Assembly: GCF_014656055.1 (NCBI RefSeq)
Contig: NZ_BNBR01000001.1
Coordinates: 372,001 to 436,000, forward strand
Source: Streptomyces griseosporeus
Lineage (GTDB): Bacteria > Actinomycetota > Actinomycetes > Streptomycetales > Streptomycetaceae
Length of the DNA stretch: 64,000 nt
Direction of reading: 5' to 3'
Position numbers and translations under genes: made by a program. Position 1 is the stretch's first letter. Every line of letters begins with the position of its first letter. Under the pieces are notes generated by a model, which ran no database searches, was not told the DNA's origin, and saw only the letters and a program-made list of their open reading frames with translations. This document shows positions 48,501-55,215 of the stretch, one piece after another.

Positions 48501-50628
48501 ACGAGGTGCCGTCCCCGAGGACGGGGCGGCCGGGCGGCAGGTCGGTGTCGCCCGCGTGCAGGGCGCGGCCGCCGGTGGCGCGGCCGCCGCCGGGCAGCGG
48601 GATCGAGGACGTGCCCGCGTCACCGCCCTGGTACCAGCGGGGGACCTTCTCGCCGCCGACCGGGAACACCTCGGAGGGGCGGGCCGACCAGTAGCCCCGC
48701 AGCTTGCCGTCGTGCCACCACATCACCAGCAGTTCGCCGTCCGTGTAGCGGAACGACGGGCGCTGCCAGCGGTCCAGCTCCGGCGGCAGCCGCAGGTCGT
48801 GTTCGAGGAGAATGCCCTGCGGTCCGACGACGATCGCCTTGTGGCGGCGGGCAAGGATCAGGGCGGGCCATGCCTCGTGGACGGCGAGCGTGTCGTCGCG
48901 GTCGCGGCGGGTCTCGTCGTCCAGGCGCCGCAGTGCCTCGTCGAGGGCGGGCCAGCCCAGCTCGTCGAAGATGCCGGCGCGCAGGGTGCGGCCGAGCAGC
49001 GGCGCGACGTCCAGCGCGGCGACCCGTTCGACGGCCTGCGGGTTGATCCGGGCGGCGACGGCGCCGAAGGCGCGCATCCTGTGCAGGGCTTCGCGTGCGG
49101 CGGGCAGGCCGGCCGCGCGGGTGAGGTCGTCGGCGGCGTCGTCCAGCCATTCGCGCAGGATGTCGGCGAGGACGGGGTGCCCGGCGAGTTCCTCCAGCAG
49201 CCGGGGACCGGGCCGGTGGCCGTGCAGCGTGCCCACCGCCTGGTAGAGCAGGCGGCGGCAGCGCGGGTCGGCCGCGACGGCCGTCAGGTCGCGGCGTCCC
49301 GGCCGGGAGTCCTGCAGCCACTGGTTGACGGCGAGGTGGACGTCCGTGTCGGCCGCGGGCAGGGCCAGGGGTACGCCGTCCGCCGCGCACAGGTCCAGCA
49401 GGTCGAGGTCGGCGCTTGCCTGCCAGCGGCCGCTGAACAGGTCCACCGGGCGGCCCTGGGCGCGCAGGTGGCCGGTCATGCGCTCGACGAGGGCGAGGGT
49501 GGCGGGCGACCGGTCGCCGACCGTCGCGCCGTGCTTGCGGTGCAGCGCCCAGCGGCTCAGCCAGTCCGCCGCGTCGACACCGTCGGCCGGGGCCTCCCCG
49601 GTCAGCAGGCGGTCGGCGCCGGTGTCGGCGAGCAGCGCGAGCCAGAACTCGTCGTCGTCCCTGGAGCGGCCGAGGCCGGCGGGCATGATCTCCAGCAGCC
49701 GGGCCCGTACGGCGGGCTGCTCCTCGGCCAGGGCGACGAGGGTCGCCCGGTAGGTGTTCCAGAAGGAGGCGGGGGCCCGGACCGCCGCCGGGGAGGCGAT
49801 GAGGTCCGCGACGAGGGCGCACTCCTCGGTGACCCGGTTCAGTCCCGCCGCCTTGATCAGGGCGCGGGCGTCCTGCGGCAGCGAGGCGTACGGCGGCATG
49901 CCCGCCGCGCAGCGCTCCACGATCAGCTGCCGGTACTGCGACCAGGCCTCGGCGGGGGTGAGCCGCGCCGACAGGTCCTTCACGTGTTCCTTGAGCGCCT
50001 TGACCGTCAGGGCGCCGGCGAAGGCGAACTCCAGGAAGACGGCCCGCTGCCGCTCCTCGTCCACGGTGAGGGCGTGGACCCGCTCGGCCTCGCGTGCCTT
50101 GCCGAAGAAGGCGGCGGCGTAGGTGGTGTTGTCGTGCTGGAGGAAGACGCGGGCGGCCTGCTCGTAGAAGGTGGGCAGGAAGTGCGGCACGGCGCGGCCG
50201 AGCCGGGCGCCGAGTTCCTCGAAGCCCTCCTTCGCGGTGCCGGGGCGGGACTTGGCCTGCCGGGCGAGCCGCTCGACGTCCTTGACCAGGGCCAGCGCGT
50301 GGTGCCCGTTCGCGGGGTCGTTGACCAGGGCCCACGCGGGGAAGCCGAGGGTCTCCCGGCGGACCTGGCCGACCTCGTGGACCTCCGGTGCGCGCACCAG
50401 TCCGAGGAAGTCGAGGGCGAGGTCCTCGGCCTCGCCGAGGGTGCCCGGCACCAGCCGTACGACCTGGCGGTCGTCCAGCGCGGGATGCGTGTACGCGCGG
50501 ACGGTGAGGACGTCGGCGTCCTCCCGGTCGGTCGTGCCCGGGGGCAGGACGGCACCGGCGTCGAGCAGTGCGGCGACCGTGGCCGCGTCACGGGCGGCGA
50601 CGGTGCCGCCGGTCAGGTGGGTGGTCAT
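45586..50628 (-). CDS. 1680-aa protein of the MoxR-VWA operon
   Basis: This encodes 1680 aa, cytoplasmic, no signal peptide. Visible features are an N-terminal helical region (LGRAVPHFLPTFYEQAARVF, HVKDLSARLTPAEAWSQYRQ), a central beta-rich part (LRLPPELDRWQRPSFRYTDG), and a C-terminal winged-helix-like part (GLVTEVARAHGLSDDAAALY, KKARAELAATDLVVEAKR) that may bind DNA. It ends R-A-T-R-R-G-R-R-R. I know no named domain covering it. Its start overlaps the stop of the 284-aa gene (ATGA), and its stop overlaps the first mini-ORF. By operon order it may be equivalent to part of E. coli YehI. Confidence 0.8.
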   Translation of the reverse strand: MTTHLTGGTVAARDAATVAALLDAGAVLPPGTTDREDADVLTVRAYTHPALDDRQVVRLVPGTLGEAEDLALDFLGLVRAPEVHEVGQVRRETLGFPAWALVNDPANGHHALALVKDVERLARQAKSRPGTAKEGFEELGARLGRAVPHFLPTFYEQAARVFLQHDNTTYAAAFFGKAREAERVHALTVDEERQRAVFLEFAFAGALTVKALKEHVKDLSARLTPAEAWSQYRQLIVERCAAGMPPYASLPQDARALIKAAGLNRVTEECALVADLIASPAAVRAPASFWNTYRATLVALAEEQPAVRARLLEIMPAGLGRSRDDDEFWLALLADTGADRLLTGEAPADGVDAADWLSRWALHRKHGATVGDRSPATLALVERMTGHLRAQGRPVDLFSGRWQASADLDLLDLCAADGVPLALPAADTDVHLAVNQWLQDSRPGRRDLTAVAADPRCRRLLYQAVGTLHGHRPGPRLLEELAGHPVLADILREWLDDAADDLTRAAGLPAAREALHRMRAFGAVAARINPQAVERVAALDVAPLLGRTLRAGIFDELGWPALDEALRRLDDETRRDRDDTLAVHEAWPALILARRHKAIVVGPQGILLEHDLRLPPELDRWQRPSFRYTDGELLVMWWHDGKLRGYWSARPSEVFPVGGEKVPRWYQGGDAGTSSIPLPGGGRATGGRALHAGDTDLPPGRPVLGDGTSYWRQGRQGRQQVWLEYDPATGTHGRASLPAFLRSGIREDATLLQEHCAVLPLQPGLEDSPFGTDGTVLGRWVRTEGEGDEARTTAGTPDGRTVTVTEVRGRRPGVPLGALRLPGGAEPVAVARYRQIALCAQDDGTGARELGHVTPLERGGEFAAGTRLVPPADFWHALRPRDEAASALLRALTDAQAEALLRAGTEALKERQALVAAAGRTTDGTTAPATTGKPAVPTADEVLRRAVSDCLPTLTEPHLLTGVTSLVRSVLHLADSIAGFLKPPAERPKTERKRTEGMFADCRPEHGDDLTLREAVAGLAPLHGWGGQGQWSTLRQIRAVNHVLSGRPADGKPLREASRTTGHADGWRSDEFTVPGIGPLWPCVLDVLRPLAYRAASPALTETHRQALLLMLDAVAEGPLAAPGGALREVVLSEPYEKLERAGQVLRREGRTVVVLGCQNIDHHQGRVRWLALDHDPTGAFGAIAHFVLERETAHPVTFPAETLTAVTALIRDKGPAPWHPAAPDALTAATLDGLGPVQAALLVAAKPAQLTDEAAATTGLKPRQKELGDTLLGSLGDGAAAALVGALLPDTPADLWTAGPDTASAGSMWRERLAGTVRLPEDLAAELAATGLDLSSAEEVLNPDRTPWISRTTVQRADKDGDLVPEDPEALPGRRDLNAAVIALARLAYFLPYGHPLRARLPESLAALRRRVADPGLLLDLDLTWNDKGSSTSVDLRKAYGLPAAGGADAHGLTHLGEALVLRPWHQDLEAVLVRPAALTDPEDPVFDLLDGLVGPARGQGLRALRTLLRDDFARALAAGTDAGEPTGPAQDPQLSVPGLVTEVARAHGLSDDAAALYLQLLALPDPTDRNCARWTGWKPARIKKARAELAATDLVVEAKRSRAGRTLFLPCGWLDLKAPALPAEVWKQDLYPLRDHVRAVPSMPVPEVFARAWDRVRTGDAPAYEELTTRATRRGRRR

Positions 50629-51479
50629 GCCGCACGCTCCTCGTCCTCTACGTCCCGTCCCGCGTACAGGGCCGCGGCCATGCGCAGGCCCTCCGACCAG
50701 GCGACCGGGCCGACCTGACCGAGCTTCAGCGCCCGGCCGGCCGCGTCGGTGAAGACCAGGGGGCCGGTCTCCGTCTCCTCGTAGCCGTCGTAGTCGCCGA
50801 TCCACACCCGGGCCTCGACCGTGCGGCCGTCCTCCAGCACGGAGCACACCGCGTGGCCGCCGCGCACCCGGTAGCCGAGCTGGGCGGCCCGGCCGTGCAG
50901 GAACCGCAGTTCCTTGAACGCGCCGCCCGCGTAGTCCTCGACGGCGGTGGCGTCGGCGTCTACGGCCGCGGGCCGGTGCCACACCTCGCGGAAGAGCTGC
51001 TGGGCGCGCTGCTCGACGCCCAGCTCGACGGCGAACTCCCGCAGTTCCTCCAGGTCTTCGAGGAGGACGGGGTGCGGCAGCCGGACGAGGGCGGGGGCGA
51101 TCCGGACGGTGTCGCCGTCGAGGTCGACCAGGCCGAGGCCGCGCTCGGTGTCGGCGTCCCGCAGGAACCCGGCCACCTCGCCGTCCTCCCCCGTGACCAC
51201 GAGATCGCGCAGCGCGGCCTGCCAGGCGGGGTCCGGCCAGACCCGGGCCAGTACGGCGAAGGGCACCGGGAGGGAGCGCACCATCCAGCGCTCCACGTCG
51301 GCCAGGCACTGCCGTTCGTGCCGCTCCAGCCACTCGACGAGCTGGCGCAGGCCGACCACCGCCGGATCGTCGGCGATCTTCGGCGGTACGGACTTCAGCC
51401 GCCGTCCGGCCGCGTTGCGGCACACCACCTTGCCGTCGTCGAGGGCGACTTCGTAGTCGCCGGCCGACACCCACCCCAT
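50625..51479 (-). CDS. DUF4132-like protein, first gene of the MoxR-VWA operon
   Basis: This encodes 284 aa. Blocks are LVEWLERHERQCLADVERWM, V-R-S-L-P-V-P-F-A-V-L-A-R-V-W-P-D, FKELRFLHGRAAQLGYRVRG and V-W-I-G-D-Y-D-G-Y-E-E-T-E-T-G-P. The L-G-Y followed by a charged strand fits what I remember of DUF4132 (C-terminal domain of E. coli YehI/MolR). The protein is short for the family, and the 1680-aa neighbour may supply the rest. First gene of the operon, with ATGA coupling to the next. Confidence 0.7.
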   Translation of the reverse strand: MGWVSAGDYEVALDDGKVVCRNAAGRRLKSVPPKIADDPAVVGLRQLVEWLERHERQCLADVERWMVRSLPVPFAVLARVWPDPAWQAALRDLVVTGEDGEVAGFLRDADTERGLGLVDLDGDTVRIAPALVRLPHPVLLEDLEELREFAVELGVEQRAQQLFREVWHRPAAVDADATAVEDYAGGAFKELRFLHGRAAQLGYRVRGGHAVCSVLEDGRTVEARVWIGDYDGYEETETGPLVFTDAAGRALKLGQVGPVAWSEGLRMAAALYAGRDVEDEERAA

Positions 51480-51612
51480 GCGTGCCTCCCCGCACCCGTA
51501 GTGATCAAGTGACGGGAACTGTAGAGCAGACCTCTGACAACGCCGTCGCCGGTGGCCGACGGCTGTGGACGGACGGGTACGGCGGGCCGGTGACGCCGGG
51601 TAGCGTGCGGGT

Positions 51613-52230
51613 GTGGGAGACAGCTACGACGCGGCCGGCATCCAGGTCGTCGACTTCGACGAGCACGTGCGCACACACCCGGAGATGTACTTCTGGGCGC
51701 GGCGCGGCGGCCGCGATCCGGCCACCCGCATCCTGGCCGACGTGCTGAGTCACGCCCTGCATCCGGCCGCCCGTCTCGCGCCCGCGCACACCGCGCGGGT
51801 CGAGGCCGGGATCGAGGGCGATCTGACGTTCTGGGTGGCCGACGATCTGGTCGAGGACGCGTGGGACGGGGACCGGCCCCCTTCCGGCTATTACGGCTCG
51901 CTGCTCAGCCCCGACCGGTGGACCTGTGCCGCGGCGGCGGCGCTGAGCACGCGCACGGTGGTCGAGGTGTGGCGGGACGGACGCGGCTTACGGCAGGAGC
52001 TGTCCGGCCTGCGCCCGGTCGAGGACCCGCGGGAGATCGACGCGCCGGCGGGGAGGGGAACCCGGGTCCTCTTCGAGCTGGACGCGACCTGGGCGGGCCC
52101 CGCCCTGTCCACCGACCTCGCCTCACTGGACCTGCACGCCCCGCACTGCGACGCCCCCCTCGGCCCGGGCCACGTCACGCTCCGCGACCTGCGCGCTCCG
52201 CACGGCCCGGCCGCCGTCCGCCTTGAGTGA
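51613..52230 (+). CDS. Degenerate GyrB/ParE-like (GHKL) protein
   Basis: This encodes 205 aa from a GTG. H-V-R-T-H-P-E-M-Y-F resembles the GyrB opening R-V-R-K-R-P-G-M-Y-I, and V-V-E-V-W-R-D-G-R-G-L-R-Q-E-L plus G-R-G-T-R-V-L-F resemble later GyrB strands. Between them the ATPase motifs are missing: no E-x-x-D-N (SHALHPAARL instead), no D-N-G-R-G-I-P, and no G-G-L-H-G-V-G. So this is probably a non-catalytic relative. It is divergent from the DUF4132-like gene across a 133-bp gap and might belong to the same system. TAGCGT (51601-51606) sits about 7 bp before the GTG. Confidence 0.7.
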   Translation: MGDSYDAAGIQVVDFDEHVRTHPEMYFWARRGGRDPATRILADVLSHALHPAARLAPAHTARVEAGIEGDLTFWVADDLVEDAWDGDRPPSGYYGSLLSPDRWTCAAAAALSTRTVVEVWRDGRGLRQELSGLRPVEDPREIDAPAGRGTRVLFELDATWAGPALSTDLASLDLHAPHCDAPLGPGHVTLRDLRAPHGPAAVRLE

Positions 52231-52302
52231 TCCCTGCGCGGCGGGCACACGACCGGCCCATGACACCGTGCGCGCCGCCCCTGCCTGGCGCACGGTGGGT
52301 CC

Positions 52303-52518
52303 ATGGCTTCCCCTCAGCCCATCGTGGTCTATCCGCCCGGCGAGGACGGCGGGCGCCGCGTCCGCGTCGACGGCCGCTTCGTCGGGATGGCGTACGGCCC
52401 CCTGGACATCGTCGAGTTCCTGCGGCTCGCCGGCCTGGACGACGTGGACGACGACTGGGTGCTGGCGTCGGCACTCATCGAGTGGCGGGGTGGTGGGGCG
52501 GAGGTGTGGGAGCACTGA
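52303..52518 (+). CDS. Hypothetical 71-aa protein
   Basis: This encodes 71 aa from ATG. It has a small alpha/beta pattern, P-I-V-V-Y-P-P-G-E-D-G-G-R-R-V-R-V-D, then G-P-L-D-I-V-E-F-L-R-L-A-G-L and L-I-E-W-R-G-G-G. No family recognised. Its last 44 bp overlap the convergent NUDIX gene. Confidence 0.7.
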   Translation: MASPQPIVVYPPGEDGGRRVRVDGRFVGMAYGPLDIVEFLRLAGLDDVDDDWVLASALIEWRGGGAEVWEH

Positions 52519-52984
52519 GCCGCGCGAGGTAGGCGTCGATGTCCGACAGCCGGCCGGGCAGCGGCGATGTCAGATCCCACCAGCAGGCCGCTTCGATCTC
52601 GTGGTCGGTGTCGAACGGGCGCCGTCGCAGGGTCCGGCCGGCGAACAGGGCCCCGTACTCGGGGCGCTGTTCGGGGCCGAGCAGGAATCCGGCGCGGCCG
52701 ACGCAGCGCAGGGCGCCGTCGGGCACCTGTCCGCTCTCCTCGGCGAGTTCCCGGAGGGCGGCCTGGCGAGGGGTCTCCCCCGGCTCCACGAAGCCGCCGG
52801 GAAGTTCCCACTGGCTGCGGTACCGGTCGTGGACCATGACGACCTCGCCGCCGTGCCACAGGGCGGTCAGCGCCAGCGGCAGGCGGACCCCGGTGGGGAG
52901 GTCGTCCTCGGTGCACCGCGTGAAGGAGACCAGCCGGTTGCCGTGCCGGTCGACGGCGAGAGGCGCGGGTGACGGAGGGCGCAT
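52475..52984 (-). CDS. NUDIX hydrolase
   Basis: This encodes 169 aa. The Nudix box is complete, G-G-F-V-E-P-G-E-T-P-R-Q-A-A-L-R-E-L-A-E, closing with E-S-G (G-x5-E-x7-R-E-L-x-E-E-x-G). Before it comes V-V-M-V-H-D-R-Y-R-S-Q-W-E-L-P. Such enzymes hydrolyse nucleoside diphosphates linked to another moiety; the substrate is unknown. The ATG at 52984 follows a divergent boundary with the GlxA-type gene. Convergent overlap of 44 bp with the preceding gene. Confidence 0.92.
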   Translation of the reverse strand: MRPPSPAPLAVDRHGNRLVSFTRCTEDDLPTGVRLPLALTALWHGGEVVMVHDRYRSQWELPGGFVEPGETPRQAALRELAEESGQVPDGALRCVGRAGFLLGPEQRPEYGALFAGRTLRRRPFDTDHEIEAACWWDLTSPLPGRLSDIDAYLARLSAPTPPPHHPATR

Positions 52985-53079
52985 GCGGGAGTCTGCCCGG
53001 GGTCGCTGCCGGTGAAGCACCTCCCTGCCGGTGAAGCGCCTCGCTGCCCCCTTCGCCGGCGCCCACGTAACCTTCTGCC

Positions 53080-54036
53080 GTGCCCGCCTCCCGTCTGCAT
53101 CGCGTCGCCGTCCTCGTGCTGGAGGGCGCGAAGCCGCTCGATGTCGGCATCCCCGCCCAGGTCTTCACGACCCGCGCGAGCATGCCGTACGAAGTGCGGG
53201 TGTGCGGGGCGGCGCCCGGCCTGGTCACCGGCGGGGACGGGCTGTCGTACTCCGTCGCCCATGGTCTGGACGCGCTGGCGTGGGCCGACATCGTCTTCGT
53301 GCCCGGCTACCGGTTCCCGGACCGCGAGGATCCGCCGCCGGCCGTGGTCGACGCGCTGATCGCCGCCCATGCGCGGGGCACGCGGCTCGCCGCCATCTCG
53401 ACGGGTGCCTTCGCTCTCGCCGCCACGGGTCTGCTCGACGGCAGGCGCGCCACGACGCACTGGCACTACACGCGGGCGCTCGCGGCACGGTATCCGCGGG
53501 TCCGGGTCGACGAGAACGTGCTCTTCGTCGACGAGGGCAGCGTGCTCACCTCGGCCGGCGCCGCCTCCGGCATCGACCTGTGCCTGCACGTCCTGCGCGG
53601 CGACCTCGGCGTGGCCGCCTCCAATCACGCCGCCCGCCGACTGGTCGCGGCCCCCTACCGCAGCGGCGGGCAGGCCCAGTACGTGCCGCGCAGTGTGCCG
53701 GAGCCGGTCGGCGAGCGTTTCGGCGCCACCCGGGAGTGGGCGCTGCGCCGGCTCGGCGAGCCCCTGACGCTCGACGTGCTGGCGCGGCAGGCCGGGGTGT
53801 CGCCGCGGACGTTCTCGCGGCGCTTCGTCGAGGAGACCGGCTACACGCCGATGCAGTGGGTGATGCGTGCCCGGATCGACCTGGCCCGGGAACTGCTGGA
53901 GCGGTCCCAGCGCAGCGTCGAGCAGATCGCCGCCGATGTCGGACTCGGCACGGGCGCCAATCTGCGCCTGCACTTCCAGCGGATCCTCGGCACCACGCCG
54001 AGCGAGTACCGGCGCACGTTCACCCGGGGCGAGTAG
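53080..54036 (+). CDS. GlxA-type AraC regulator with DJ-1/PfpI domain
   Basis: This encodes 318 aa from a GTG. Residues 8-170 are a DJ-1/PfpI-like domain (R-V-A-V-L-V-L-E-G-A-K, D-I-V-F-V-P-G-Y-R, A-I-S-T-G-A-F-A-L-A-A). The usual nucleophile Cys position reads as Thr-Gly, so it is probably a ligand sensor, not an enzyme. Residues 215-310 hold two AraC helix-turn-helix motifs (DVLARQAGVSPRTFSRRFVE, IAADVGLGTGANLRLHFQRI). Members include GlxA-like regulators of amine or lipid metabolism. Divergent to the NUDIX gene and followed by a strong inverted repeat. Confidence 0.93.
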   Translation: MPASRLHRVAVLVLEGAKPLDVGIPAQVFTTRASMPYEVRVCGAAPGLVTGGDGLSYSVAHGLDALAWADIVFVPGYRFPDREDPPPAVVDALIAAHARGTRLAAISTGAFALAATGLLDGRRATTHWHYTRALAARYPRVRVDENVLFVDEGSVLTSAGAASGIDLCLHVLRGDLGVAASNHAARRLVAAPYRSGGQAQYVPRSVPEPVGERFGATREWALRRLGEPLTLDVLARQAGVSPRTFSRRFVEETGYTPMQWVMRARIDLARELLERSQRSVEQIAADVGLGTGANLRLHFQRILGTTPSEYRRTFTRGE

Positions 54037-54055
54037 ATCCTCCCGTCCCCAGGCC

Positions 54056-54092
54056 GTGGCGGGATCCTTTTGAACCATGGCGATCCCGCCAC
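54056..54092. terminator. 11-bp perfect inverted repeat between glxA-type gene and gap
   Basis: GTGGCGGGATC (54056-54066) and GATCCCGCCAC (54082-54092) are exact reverse complements around a 15-base loop. It lies 20 bp after the regulator stop and 56 bp before the GAPDH start. A TTGAAC box (54072-54077) falls in the loop, so it may be a terminator for the first gene or an operator that overlaps the gap promoter. No T-tract. Confidence 0.6.
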
Positions 54093-54147
54093 TGTCAGCG
54101 GCCCCGGGCGTCGGCGAGCCTGGTGGTGAAGGGAAGGGAGATCACTC

Positions 54148-55161
54148 ATGACTCGCATCGCCATCAACGGATTCGGCCGCATCGGACGCAATGTGCTGCG
54201 CGCGCTGCTGGAGCGCGACAGCGCCCTGGAGATCGTCGCCGTGAACGACCTGACGGAGCCGGCCGCGCTCGCCCGGCTGCTCGCTTTCGACAGCACGGCG
54301 GGCCGGCTCGGGCGTCCGGTCTCCGTCGACGGGGACACCCTCGTCGTCGACGGCCGCCGTATCCGGGTGCTGGCCGAGCGGGAACCGGCGCAGCTGCCGT
54401 GGGCCGACCTCGGCGTGGACATCGTGCTGGAGTCCACCGGCCGGTTCACCTCGGCCAAGGCCGCGCGCGCCCACCTCGACGCGGGCGCGAAGAAGGTGCT
54501 GGTCAGCGCGCCGTCGGACGGCGCAGACGTCACGCTCGCGTTCGGGGTCAACACCGACGCCTACGACGCGGACCTGCACACCGTCGTCTCGAACGCCTCC
54601 TGCACCACCAACGCCCTCGCGCCGCTGGCCTCCGTCCTCGACGAACTCGCCGGTATCGGGCACGGGTTCATGACGACGGTGCACGCCTACACGCAGGAGC
54701 AGAACCTGCAGGACGGCCCGCACCGCGACGCCCGGCGCGCCCGGGCCGCGGGCGTGAACATCGTGCCGACGACGACGGGCGCCGCCAAGGCGATCGGCCT
54801 GGTGCTGCCGAACCTCGACGGGAAGCTGTCGGGCGACTCCATCCGCGTGCCGGTGCCGGTGGGTTCGATCGTCGAGCTCAACACGACCGTCGCCCGTGAC
54901 GTGACGCGCGAGGACGTGCTGGCGGCGTACCGCGCGGCGGCCGAGGGGCCGCTCGCCGGCGTCCTGGAGTACTCGGAGGACCCGCTCGTCTCCTCCGACA
55001 TCACGGGCAACCCGGCGTCGGCGATCTTCGACTCGGCCCTCACCCGTGTCGACGGCCGTCACGTGAAGGTGGTCGCGTGGTACGACAACGAGTGGGGCTT
55101 CTCGAACCGTGTCATCGACACGCTCGAACTCCTCGCCGCGCCGGCGGCCACCCGGGCGTGA
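54148..55161 (+). CDS. gap: Glyceraldehyde-3-phosphate dehydrogenase, type I
   Basis: This encodes 337 aa with a purine-rich ribosome-binding site (GAAGGGAAGGGAG) upstream of the ATG. I-A-I-N-G-F-G-R-I-G-R-N is the NAD loop; the catalytic Cys152 lies in S-N-A-S-C-T-T-N-A-L; the C-terminus has W-Y-D-N-E-W-G-F-S-N-R. It converts glyceraldehyde 3-phosphate to 1,3-bisphosphoglycerate in glycolysis. The gene stands alone, not in the gap-pgk-tpi cluster, so it is likely a second isozyme. The NAD loop E/D pattern (A-V-N-D-L-T) suggests NAD+ specificity. Confidence 0.96.
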   Translation: MTRIAINGFGRIGRNVLRALLERDSALEIVAVNDLTEPAALARLLAFDSTAGRLGRPVSVDGDTLVVDGRRIRVLAEREPAQLPWADLGVDIVLESTGRFTSAKAARAHLDAGAKKVLVSAPSDGADVTLAFGVNTDAYDADLHTVVSNASCTTNALAPLASVLDELAGIGHGFMTTVHAYTQEQNLQDGPHRDARRARAAGVNIVPTTTGAAKAIGLVLPNLDGKLSGDSIRVPVPVGSIVELNTTVARDVTREDVLAAYRAAAEGPLAGVLEYSEDPLVSSDITGNPASAIFDSALTRVDGRHVKVVAWYDNEWGFSNRVIDTLELLAAPAATRA

Positions 55162-55169
55162 GGCGCACA

Positions 55170-55206
55170 GGGCGGCGCGGGCCCCTGCCCGGGGTCACCG
55201 CCGCCC
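55170..55206. terminator. Terminator hairpin after gap
   Basis: GGGCGGCG (55170-55177) pairs with CGCCGCCC (55199-55206). The loop region contains an additional pairing, CGGGC with GCCCG. It lies 9 bp after the gap stop and 10 bp before the stop of the convergent hydrolase gene, so it probably works in both directions. Confidence 0.65.
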
Positions 55207-55215
55207 GGACGTCTC

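Noticed and set aside
45982-50718. A 1578-aa plus-strand frame opposite the 1680-aa gene
   Set aside because: It is the codon-position mirror of the real gene and is full of low-complexity Gln/Gly/Arg. The minus-strand frame shows true alpha/beta patterns and coupled start and stop.
45586-51495. A single 1969-aa protein covering both the 1680-aa and the 284-aa gene regions
   Set aside because: The first 289 codons are another phase of the 284-aa gene. ATG at 50628 overlapping the 284-aa stop is the real start.
54148-55161. GAPDH as part of a gap-pgk-tpi glycolytic operon
   Set aside because: The flanking genes are a regulator and a convergent serine hydrolase; no pgk or tpi is present.
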